A stretch of 16,364 bases of DNA from Chloroflexota bacterium. Its GTDB lineage: Bacteria > Chloroflexota > Anaerolineae > Anaerolineales > Villigracilaceae. The first letter of the stretch is position 1. Each line of letters starts with the position of its first letter. Below, piece after piece: positions 1 to 5,808 of the stretch. The stretch lies in assembly GCA_021796315.1 (NCBI GenBank), contig JAJYOH010000069.1, positions 1 through 16,364 on the forward strand, in the 5' to 3' direction. Position numbers and translations under genes: made by a program. The notes under the pieces were generated by a model. That model saw only the letters and a list, made by a program, of their open reading frames with translations, was not told the DNA's origin and made no database searches.

Positions 1-62
1 CAGTCCGGCCATGTTGCGAACATGCCGGATGCTTTGAGAAAATCTCTACGGTTAATTGTCAT
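1..62 (-). CDS. Partial CDS: N-terminus of a Tat-exported protein
   Basis: An ATG at 60-62 opens a frame that stays open to the left edge, giving only 20 codons. The peptide begins MTINRRDFLKASG, with a twin-arginine motif (N-R-R-D-F-L-K) at residues 4-10, as in signal peptides exported folded by the Tat pathway. A strong Shine-Dalgarno (AAGGAGG) sits about 5 bases before the ATG, so the start is well supported. The mature protein is outside the window, so its function cannot be called. Tat substrates are often cofactor-containing oxidoreductases or PhoD/PhoX phosphatases. The direct repeats just upstream, at 125-142, would fit a phosphate-regulated gene, but that is inference. Confidence 0.75.
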   Translation of the reverse strand, partial: MTINRRDFLKASGMFATWPD

Positions 63-124
63 CGTGCCTCCTTGAAAGGCTAATGACAATTGTAGGATCA
101 GCGCTTTATCCCCCGATTACAGAC

Positions 125-142
125 GTGTAAATTCTGTGTAAA
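125..142 (-). promoter_or_regulatory. 11-bp-spaced TTTACAC direct repeats (Pho-box-like)
   Basis: Read on the minus strand, TTTACAC occurs twice (142 to 136 and 131 to 125) with start points exactly 11 bp apart, one helical turn. OmpR/PhoB-family response regulators bind 6-7 bp direct repeats at this spacing, and the Bacillus PhoP half-site is close to TTAACA/TTTACA. The repeats lie about 65 bp upstream of the Tat-signal gene start, and a weak -10-like TAAAGC follows. The repeat is seen directly; the identity of the regulator is inference. Confidence 0.35.
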
Positions 143-190
143 AAATTTCCGTTCCGTTATGTCCCGTTTCTCTCAGAGTTGGAAAACGAA

Positions 191-247
191 TCGCGAAAAA
201 CGCAAAGCGCACCAAGAAAACCTTAGCGCTCTTTGCGAGCTTCGCGG
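191..247. repeat. 57-bp imperfect palindromic intergenic repeat
   Basis: The two halves are near reverse complements. The left half reads CGCGAA-nnn-CGCAAAG-n-GC-nnn-AAG and the reverse complement of the right half matches the same pattern, so the short blocks agree while the spacers vary. It lies between the 3' end of the nicotinate phosphoribosyltransferase gene and the promoter region of the Tat-signal gene. It contains no credible ORF. The patterned decay resembles the small mobile or REP-like palindromes of many environmental bacteria. Confidence 0.6.
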
Positions 248-249
248 TG

Positions 250-276
250 AAAAAATAAAGTGCGGATACCATCCGC
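250..276 (-). terminator. Rho-independent terminator after nicotinate phosphoribosyltransferase
   Basis: On the minus strand a perfect 6-bp stem (GCGGAT / ATCCGC, loop GGT, 262-276) is followed by ACTTTATTTTTT. It begins 10 bases past the TAA stop at 286-288, so it likely ends the NAD-salvage transcript. The stem is short, so efficiency may be modest. Confidence 0.6.
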
Positions 277-285
277 CCCTACGCA

Positions 286-1629
286 TTACCAGACTCTTTC
301 CAGATTTTCGTTCGAGCCGGGCCTGCGTCCCACCTTGCCCATATCGATCCATTTGTCGTGTACTTTCACGCGCACCACGTCGGCGGTGTAGTCGGTGACG
401 GTCAAACTGTTGTTGTTGAAAAGATACGAGCCGACCGCATAAATGTCCACGGGCACGCCCAGCTTTTCGAACTTGCGGATCTTCTCCGGGTTGAAGCCGC
501 CGGACACAACGATCTTCACACTTCGACAAAATTCCTGCGCCCGTTCCTTCCACGCTGTAGGCGGGCTCCAGTTTTCCCAGGCCGAATCCAATCCCTGGCG
601 GACGTTGAACACCAGCCGCGGCGTGACTCCGAGATCGATGCTTGGATCGCCCAGCGGTTGAACGGATACGTCCCGCAGGCTTCCGCTCGTGTCGAGACGC
701 ACGCCGTATAGTTTATATTTTGCTGTTTCTGTATGATCTCCGGCATCTGTCAGCTCGCGGTATTTGTTGAACAAAGCTTCCAGCGTGCGCAATGTATCTC
801 GGACTGAATCATTGCTAAAGTCCACGAGCGCGATGCGTGGAATTTGGGCTGGCAGGATGCGCGCGAATTCCATCATCGCTTCGGCGGTGTCGCCCAGGAA
901 GGATGCGATGGCGGCGTGCGCCACCGTCCCGCCGCCCGCGCCGCCCCACCAGTCGCCCTGCGCGTCCGTCGAAACGAACGGGCCGAGGTCTTTGGCATGA
1001 TCGAGGTTGAAGCGCTGGATGGCAATGTTGTAGGCGTACCCATCCGCGGCCTGGACCTCGTGCAGATCGAAGCGCGCCGGAAAAAATAAAACAGGTTTGC
1101 CGCGCGCAGCGACAAAGGTTTCGTAAACATTGGATGCTACGCGGCTGGAGCGGGTCAGGATGCCGAGCGTAGGCGTTTCCAGCAGAGCGAAATCGCGGTA
1201 ACGTCCATGTACTTTGATCACGGGTTGAATATTGGCTGGGTCGCCATCGTAATGAACGGTCGAGCCATCCTGCACGGCCCACACTTCGAGATTGCTGGAC
1301 GTGTCCACAAAATTCCCGCCGTCAAAATAGCCGGTGCATAACTTGAGCATCTCGAGAGATTTATCTACGCCGACAACGATCGTCGTGCCGGGCCGCCGTG
1401 TGAACCATTGCATTTCCACTTCGATGTCGCCGACCGGGATGTTTTCCGGCGAAACTCCTTCCGGCAAATTATGATATTTTCCCGAATAGGTATAACCCTC
1501 GGAGGAGAGCACGGCCAACATGCGGTTGATGTTCTCGAAATATTTGTCCGAGTACCAGCCGCGGCGCATACGTTCGATATCGAGTTTGAATGTTTCGTTG
1601 GTTAATCGTTTACCGTCAAAAATGCTCAT
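286..1629 (-). CDS. pncB: Nicotinate phosphoribosyltransferase
   Basis: The 447-aa protein resembles the nicotinate phosphoribosyltransferase family, which joins nicotinate and PRPP to make nicotinate mononucleotide for NAD salvage in the cytoplasm. Recognisable segments are LLETPTLGILTRSSRVASN (149-167), GGGTVAHA with the candidate catalytic His238 (the family phosphohistidine position), LVDF (268-271), VRLDTSG (310-316), VVSGGFN (374-380) and YAVGSYL (397-403), which fit the type II PRTase barrel and phosphate-binding loops. The ATG at 1629 has AAGGA 7 bases upstream. The neighbouring upstream gene is a nicotinamidase-like hydrolase, the preceding step of the same pathway. A hairpin repeat fills the gap between them. 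Quinolinate phosphoribosyltransferase is the nearest alternative, but the length and the GT-AH motif favour nicotinate. Confidence 0.88.
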   Translation of the reverse strand: MSIFDGKRLTNETFKLDIERMRRGWYSDKYFENINRMLAVLSSEGYTYSGKYHNLPEGVSPENIPVGDIEVEMQWFTRRPGTTIVVGVDKSLEMLKLCTGYFDGGNFVDTSSNLEVWAVQDGSTVHYDGDPANIQPVIKVHGRYRDFALLETPTLGILTRSSRVASNVYETFVAARGKPVLFFPARFDLHEVQAADGYAYNIAIQRFNLDHAKDLGPFVSTDAQGDWWGGAGGGTVAHAAIASFLGDTAEAMMEFARILPAQIPRIALVDFSNDSVRDTLRTLEALFNKYRELTDAGDHTETAKYKLYGVRLDTSGSLRDVSVQPLGDPSIDLGVTPRLVFNVRQGLDSAWENWSPPTAWKERAQEFCRSVKIVVSGGFNPEKIRKFEKLGVPVDIYAVGSYLFNNNSLTVTDYTADVVRVKVHDKWIDMGKVGRRPGSNENLERVW

Positions 1630-1643
1630 AATTTTCCTTGGCG

Positions 1644-1726
1644 CGTCATTGCGAGGCGGCGCTTTTCCGCTGTGGCAATCTCACTGATGATTTGAGATTG
1701 CTTCGCGAAAAGCGCTCGCAATGACG
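1644..1726. repeat. 83-bp near-perfect hairpin repeat between the two NAD-salvage genes
   Basis: Three blocks pair in nested order: CGTCATTGCGAG (1644-1655) with CTCGCAATGACG (1715-1726), GCGCTTTTC (1659-1667) with GAAAAGCGC (1707-1715), and GCAATCTCA (1675-1683) with TGAGATTGC (1693-1701), around a 9-base loop. The element fills nearly the whole gap between the stop of the upstream gene (1733) and the Shine-Dalgarno of the next (about 1636-1640). From memory, TCATTGCGAG...GCAATCTC palindromes recur in many unrelated bacterial genomes. It could act in RNA stability or partial termination inside the operon. Confidence 0.85.
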
Positions 1727-1732
1727 TTTGAA

Positions 1733-2743
1733 TTAATTATCTAAAAAATCGTCCTTCGAACTGACAATATTCATGCCCGCTTCAAAAAATCTTTCATAGG
1801 CGGCATTGGCCGCGTCGGTAAAGTCTGCGCCGGGGACGACCACGGGCGAGGTGCAGTCTTCGAGTAAATAGATTTTTTGCGCGAGTGATTTATCGGTTGC
1901 GTTGATATCATCCAGCAGGTCGGATACTGTCCATGCCACACAGTGACTCTTGGCCTGCCCGGCGATAATCAATTTATCGGCCTGCTTGAGCATCTCGATA
2001 TATTTTGAGTCGTGTTCGCCGAGCGGTTCGTCCATCGGTCCGCGCAATACTTCAGGGCCGATCACAGAATAATGTTCTGTGAATGGCTTGTTGCCCTTGA
2101 TGTCAAACTCCGGTTGGGACAGGCGCGCCATCGAATGGAAGTAAACGGCTTCTTCAACGGAGGATACCAGTGCGTGACCGATGCCGCCCAGCATGGCGTG
2201 ATACGGCCAGATGGTCAGTGCGTATTTGCCTTTCTTTTCCAGCTCTTCAGCATAATGGATCATCATCTGCTGGCCGTATTCGGGCGCGATGTCGAAGTCC
2301 GGCGCGATGGCGGGATTGAATGTCCATTTACCGGATCTCAATTCATCGGCGTGGATGTCTGTGTAGGGCGCAGGATGCCTGCCGTCTTTGTCAACGAAAA
2401 ATATGGCGTGAAAGACCTGCTGCGCCATGTGTGTGTCCATGGTGGCGGTGATGTTTGTGATGTTGCCGAGATTGCGATAAATAAATTCAGACAACCGAAC
2501 ATTGTCTTCAACTGCGCCGCGGCCGGAACGTCCGGCGACGAAGAGTTCGAATTCCGGGTTGCAGAAAGTGTTTTGCATGTCGATCAGCAGCAGCCAGTTG
2601 CGGCTCTTTGAAACGGAAGCCGCTTCAAGTCCGTGTTGACGCGCCCAGTCGCGCGCCTGACTTGCACGTTCTTCGTAAGGCACACGCCAAACGCTGCCGA
2701 CTTTTTTTGCGTCAAAAAAAGAAGGAATGGGAAGAGTCGTCAT
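1733..2743 (-). CDS. Nicotinamidase-like cysteine hydrolase (isochorismatase superfamily)
   Basis: The 336-aa protein carries the full nicotinamidase signature: Asp55 in LLLIDMQNTF, metal-site residues in MDTH (Asp103, His105) with His112, a WPYHAMLGGIG segment (179-188) like the PncA WP-H-GT-GA stretch, Lys216 in DIKG, and the nucleophile Cys268 in AKSHCVAWT. Nicotinamidase converts nicotinamide to nicotinate, the substrate of the enzyme encoded just downstream, which supports the call. It is much longer than typical PncA (about 200 aa): there is a roughly 45-residue N-terminal extension and insertions between the metal site and the Lys region. Another amide or cysteine hydrolase activity is possible. 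A -10-like TACAAT lies only 6 bases before the ATG, so the transcript may be leaderless. Confidence 0.78.
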   Translation of the reverse strand: MTTLPIPSFFDAKKVGSVWRVPYEERASQARDWARQHGLEAASVSKSRNWLLLIDMQNTFCNPEFELFVAGRSGRGAVEDNVRLSEFIYRNLGNITNITATMDTHMAQQVFHAIFFVDKDGRHPAPYTDIHADELRSGKWTFNPAIAPDFDIAPEYGQQMMIHYAEELEKKGKYALTIWPYHAMLGGIGHALVSSVEEAVYFHSMARLSQPEFDIKGNKPFTEHYSVIGPEVLRGPMDEPLGEHDSKYIEMLKQADKLIIAGQAKSHCVAWTVSDLLDDINATDKSLAQKIYLLEDCTSPVVVPGADFTDAANAAYERFFEAGMNIVSSKDDFLDN

Positions 2744-2768
2744 TTCCTGATTGTAATCGCTCTGAATT

Positions 2769-2793
2769 AAAAAGTCGGGACAAATGTCCCGAC
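2769..2793 (-). terminator. Rho-independent terminator after the ZIP transporter
   Basis: On the minus strand, GTCGGGAC-ATTT-GTCCCGAC forms a perfect 8-bp GC-rich stem with a 4-base loop, followed directly by TTTTT. It lies 23 bases beyond the transporter stop and 26 bases before the hydrolase start, so it separates the two transcripts. Confidence 0.85.
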
Positions 2794-2816
2794 CCGTTTG
2801 GGTAATTTTATTTTAG

Positions 2817-3593
2817 CTACATTCCAACGCTGACCAGGATCAGGTCGGTCAGATAGGCGAACATAAAGCCGATGAAGAATCCAAGCCCTGCCTGGAACTT
2901 TGCGCCGGGACGCCGGTTGATGTAGAACAATTCGCCGAGGATATAGACCAGCGCGCCCGCGGCCAGCGAAAGAAATAATACCGACATGGGTGTGGATGTG
3001 AAAAAGTATCCGATGATGGTTCCGAGAAATGTCGGCCCTCCGCCGATGAGACCGACCAGGCCGAGGAAGCCCCATGACGGTCGTTCGCCGCCAGCCAGCG
3101 GCCCGACGATGCCGAAACCTTCGGTGGCGTTATGCAATCCAAAACCGATGATGAGTACGGTGGCAAAAGCGATCTCCCCGCGCCCGGCGGATTGACCGAT
3201 GGCGAGTCCCTCGGAGAAGTTATGCAATCCGATGCCGGTGGCGATCATCAGCGCCAAACGGACGGGCGATAATCCCTGACTGAGAGCGTTCCTGGCTTGA
3301 GAGAAGCTCCGCTCGAAAGCGATCAACCCCAGTGAGCCTACCCCAAAACCGACGATCAGGATCGCGAGCAGAATCCAGAAGTCGGTATATTTCGCGCCTG
3401 TCAGGGCAGCTTCGATCGGTTCTGCGATTTGGGAAAAAATATCAAAGAATAGGAAGAGCAGGATGCCAGCCGAGATCATGGATAGAAAAGAGCGGGTCTT
3501 ATCCGACATTTTTCTGACACGTCCGATGGGCAGGCCGAGATAAATGGTAAATCCGGCGATGGCGCCGAGCAATATGGTTTGTATAAAATTCAT
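2817..3593 (-). CDS. ZIP-family divalent metal transporter
   Basis: The 258-aa, strongly hydrophobic protein has about eight predicted membrane segments. Both ZIP metal-site motifs are present: GLHNFSEG (His124, Asn125, Glu128) in the fourth helix and GLHNATEG (His154, Asn155, Glu158) in the fifth. A further conserved-looking GALVYILGEL stretch (213-222) follows. ZIP proteins move zinc, iron or related divalent cations into the cytoplasm across the inner membrane. The motifs do not tell which metal, nor do they exclude export. The ATG at 3593 has GGAGA about 8 bases upstream, and the gene has its own candidate promoter and a strong terminator, so it is probably monocistronic. Confidence 0.93.
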   Translation of the reverse strand: MNFIQTILLGAIAGFTIYLGLPIGRVRKMSDKTRSFLSMISAGILLFLFFDIFSQIAEPIEAALTGAKYTDFWILLAILIVGFGVGSLGLIAFERSFSQARNALSQGLSPVRLALMIATGIGLHNFSEGLAIGQSAGRGEIAFATVLIIGFGLHNATEGFGIVGPLAGGERPSWGFLGLVGLIGGGPTFLGTIIGYFFTSTPMSVLFLSLAAGALVYILGELFYINRRPGAKFQAGLGFFIGFMFAYLTDLILVSVGM

Positions 3594-3654
3594 TAAAGAT
3601 TCTCCGTTCTGGTTTTATAAAAAGGCCGGCCTATGGGTGACTGGCTTGAAAAAA

Positions 3655-3683
3655 ATTCTAACATGCAGAAACGGATTTGAGAA
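3655..3683 (-). promoter_or_regulatory. Candidate sigma-70 promoter of the ZIP transporter
   Basis: On the minus strand an extended -10, TG-t-TAGAAT (hexamer 3660 to 3655), lies 17 bp after a -35-like TTCTCA (3683 to 3678). The implied 5' leader is about 55 nt and contains the 10-bp palindrome AGGCCGGCCT (3623-3632). The promoter falls right after the terminator of the upstream operon, which suits its position. Confidence 0.45.
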
Positions 3684-3699
3684 CACAAAAATTACCGGC

Positions 3700-3734
3700 A
3701 AAAAACGAAGTGCGAAGTCTCCAGACTTCGCACT
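3700..3734 (-). terminator. Rho-independent terminator of the primosome operon
   Basis: AGTGCGAAGTCT (3709-3720) and AGACTTCGCACT (3723-3734) form a perfect 12-bp inverted repeat. On the minus strand the hairpin is followed by TCGTTTTTT. It begins 6 bases past the loader gene stop. With the central pairs opened for the loop, the stem is still about 10 bp, a strong terminator. Confidence 0.9.
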
Positions 3735-3739
3735 CCAAA

Positions 3740-5143
3740 TTACTTGGATCTTTGTTTTCGTCCGACCTTGCCGTGAAAGGCTGGGGCGGTGATGCCGATG
3801 ATCCTGCACAAATGCGCATCGAGCAAACGCGAGCGAATGCGCGCATCCAGTTCTTCGAGCGCGTCTGCCGCGATGGTGATGACCGTTGGCAGTTCGGCGT
3901 TGTAGCGGTAGTTGAAGAGTTGATAAAGTTTTTCGCGCACCCAGGGCGTCATGGATTGTGTGCCGAGATCGTCAAGTAAAAGCAATGGGGCGGTGCGAAT
4001 CTCATCGAAGCGATGATCGAACGTGGTTGCGCTATTCGGGCTGAAAGTGGCGCGCAAATGGTCGAGCAGGTCGGGAACCATCACAAACAGCGGCGGGTCG
4101 CCCAGTCCGGCGCGGTGATTTGCAATAGCGGCGGCGAGATGAGTCTTTCCACAGGCGTAATCACCGGTCAGCACCAGCCATCCGCGCGGACGCTGCGAAA
4201 AATTCTGCGCGACCTCGAATGCGTCCTTCAAAGATTTAAGTGCGGGCGCTTGCATGTCCTCATCTTTTCGAAGCGAAAAACTTTCAAACGTTTTATTCGA
4301 TAAAAGATCGAGTGATGATAATTCGGGATGACCCGCGTCAGCCATCGGGCGGCGGAAGTCGGGGGCATTAATTTTGGTTTGTGTGACCAGTTCCGGGTCC
4401 GAAAGACGCGAACGGATTCGAGCTTCGATCTCATCGAGCGCGAGATTCGTTGTTACCACCGTCGGCAGTTTATTGATGTAACGATAATTGACGATCTGGA
4501 ATAATTTTTCCTGTGCCCAGCCGGTGGCATTCTGTGTGCCGAAATCATCCAGCACCAAAAGTTTTGCGTTGCGGATTTCCTCGAAACGCTGCTCGAAGGT
4601 TGTGTCTTCGCTGTCGTATGAAAAACGCAGAGTGTCCAAAAGATCAGGCACCGTCAAAAATAAAGTGGGCACGCCCATGCCGACCGCAAAATTCGCGACT
4701 GCCGCAGCCAGGTGAGTCTTGCCGCATCCGTAACCGCCCTGCAATAAAAGCCAGCCGTTCAAACTTTGCGCGTAATGCCGCGCCTGATTGAAAGCCATTT
4801 CAAGCGAGGTGGCGTGCATCTCGCCCAGCCCTTTGCGTCCGCGCGGCTTGAAGCTTTCAAAAGTTAAATCTTTTAATTCATCGAGATGACTCAACGCGAA
4901 CAAACGCTCGCGCACGGCGTTGGTCACATTGACATGGCGGCAGACACAAACTTGAAGTTTGCCAAAATCGGGATGACCGACCGGAACATCGGAACGTAAA
5001 TAACCCGCGCCGTGGCAGTGCGGGCAGTTCGGGTCACCGGGCAGGTCGTGAACGATCTCAACCGCCGGTGAATTTTTTGATCTTGTCTTCGACGTTGCGC
5101 TGGCGAGATTTTTTATCGTCTCGTCTATTTTGCTTTTCGCCAC
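3740..5143 (-). CDS. DnaC/DnaI-like helicase loader with two tandem AAA+ domains
   Basis: The 467-aa protein has an N-terminal zinc-finger-like segment (Cys40, Cys43, Cys66, Cys68) followed by two complete copies of an IstB/DnaC-type AAA+ ATPase. Copy 1 has TFESF (94), Walker A GGYGCGKT (136-143), Walker B LLVLDD (195-200) and sensor-1-like TTN (231-233). Copy 2 has TFESF (285), Walker A GDYACGKT (327-334), Walker B LLLLDD (387-392) and TIA where TTN would be. The offset is 191-192 residues throughout, so the duplication covers the linker as well as the fold. Known loaders such as B. subtilis DnaI have one such domain and place the DnaB hexamer on DNA. The GTG start at 5143 has a good GGAAGGA and overlaps the DnaD-like gene by 86 bp. 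The role is inferred from its place next to dnaB. Confidence 0.85.
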   Translation of the reverse strand: MAKSKIDETIKNLASATSKTRSKNSPAVEIVHDLPGDPNCPHCHGAGYLRSDVPVGHPDFGKLQVCVCRHVNVTNAVRERLFALSHLDELKDLTFESFKPRGRKGLGEMHATSLEMAFNQARHYAQSLNGWLLLQGGYGCGKTHLAAAVANFAVGMGVPTLFLTVPDLLDTLRFSYDSEDTTFEQRFEEIRNAKLLVLDDFGTQNATGWAQEKLFQIVNYRYINKLPTVVTTNLALDEIEARIRSRLSDPELVTQTKINAPDFRRPMADAGHPELSSLDLLSNKTFESFSLRKDEDMQAPALKSLKDAFEVAQNFSQRPRGWLVLTGDYACGKTHLAAAIANHRAGLGDPPLFVMVPDLLDHLRATFSPNSATTFDHRFDEIRTAPLLLLDDLGTQSMTPWVREKLYQLFNYRYNAELPTVITIAADALEELDARIRSRLLDAHLCRIIGITAPAFHGKVGRKQRSK

Positions 5144-5717
5144 GGCCTTCTTCCTTCCAACGCTTCAAAATTGCTTCGGCGTATTTCCAATTGCGTTTGT
5201 TATTCGTCACTGCCAATTGAATTGCTTCGGCGATCCATTCGGGTTGATAAATTTCTTCGGCATCTTTCAATGCGTCCGCGATCAATGGCGTGAGCGGGCC
5301 GATATTTTCTTCGTACAACTTGAAAACATTCGGACGTTCCATCGGCGCCGCCGACAAAACTTTTGCGGACTCGCGCCAATTGCCTTTTGCGAACGCCTCG
5401 GATGCGGCGCGTCCGCGCGGGGAATTGAGAAAATAAAATACATCCGCTTCGTGCTGTGACTTTATCAGGCTTCCGCGCTGGACGGCTTTTGCAACGCCCG
5501 AGGCGACCTCGTCCGCAGACAGGCCCAAATCTTTTGCGTCAAAATCCGTCTGGCATAACGCGCGGAACGGACCGTCCATGTGTTCGAGCCGCCACAGAAA
5601 ATATGCGGTCACCTTCAACTCGTCCGCGTCTTTGATTTCATTCAACAACCGATGAAAAAAAGAATCGGGGAGTTGGGTGAAAGTTTCTGAGTCGGTAAAG
5701 CCTTTAAATTTAACCAT
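5058..5717 (-). CDS. DnaD-domain primosomal protein
   Basis: This 219-aa protein looks like a short DnaD relative. Residues about 11-100 resemble a winged-helix region. Residues about 130-191 match the DnaD/DnaB_2 domain: NVFKLYEENIGPLTP, Trp161, then NWKYAEAILKRWKEEG, the typical Y-xx-IL-xx-W motif. The last 30 residues are highly basic, a likely DNA-contact tail. In Firmicutes, DnaD helps recruit the helicase and its loader to origins and restart sites, and here it lies between dnaB and the loader gene. The start at 5717 (MVKFKGF) is preferred over an in-frame start at 5741, which would lie inside the repeat; GGTGA lies 7 bases before 5717. Phage-type replication proteins share this domain, but no phage genes are nearby. 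Confidence 0.82.
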   Translation of the reverse strand: MVKFKGFTDSETFTQLPDSFFHRLLNEIKDADELKVTAYFLWRLEHMDGPFRALCQTDFDAKDLGLSADEVASGVAKAVQRGSLIKSQHEADVFYFLNSPRGRAASEAFAKGNWRESAKVLSAAPMERPNVFKLYEENIGPLTPLIADALKDAEEIYQPEWIAEAIQLAVTNNKRNWKYAEAILKRWKEEGRGEKQNRRDDKKSRQRNVEDKIKKFTGG

Positions 5718-5725
5718 AATAATTT

Positions 5726-5804
5726 CACCACAAAGGCACAAAGGTCACAGAGATTTCTTTGTATCCACAAAGAAGAACTTTGTGTTCTCTGTGTCTCTGT
5801 GGTG
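5726..5804. repeat. 79-bp CACCACA palindromic repeat between dnaB and the DnaD-like gene
   Basis: The element runs from CACCAC (5726-5731) to GTGGTG (5799-5804). Its halves, each read inward, give CACCACA-AAG-GCACA-AAG-GTCACAGAG and CACCACA-GAG-ACACA-GAG-AACACAAAG, an imperfect inverted repeat with an internal 8-9 base rhythm. It occupies the gap between the dnaB stop (5809) and the start of the next gene in the operon. Its terminal GGTG, on the minus strand, forms part of the likely ribosome-binding site of that gene. From memory, similar 'CACCACAGAGACACAGAG' repeats are common in diverse bacterial genomes. Confidence 0.8.
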
Positions 5805-5808
5805 CATT

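Noticed and set aside
2012..2611. 199-codon open frame on the plus strand
   Set aside because: Antisense to the nicotinamidase-like gene, which carries all catalytic residues; no motif and no ribosome-binding site.
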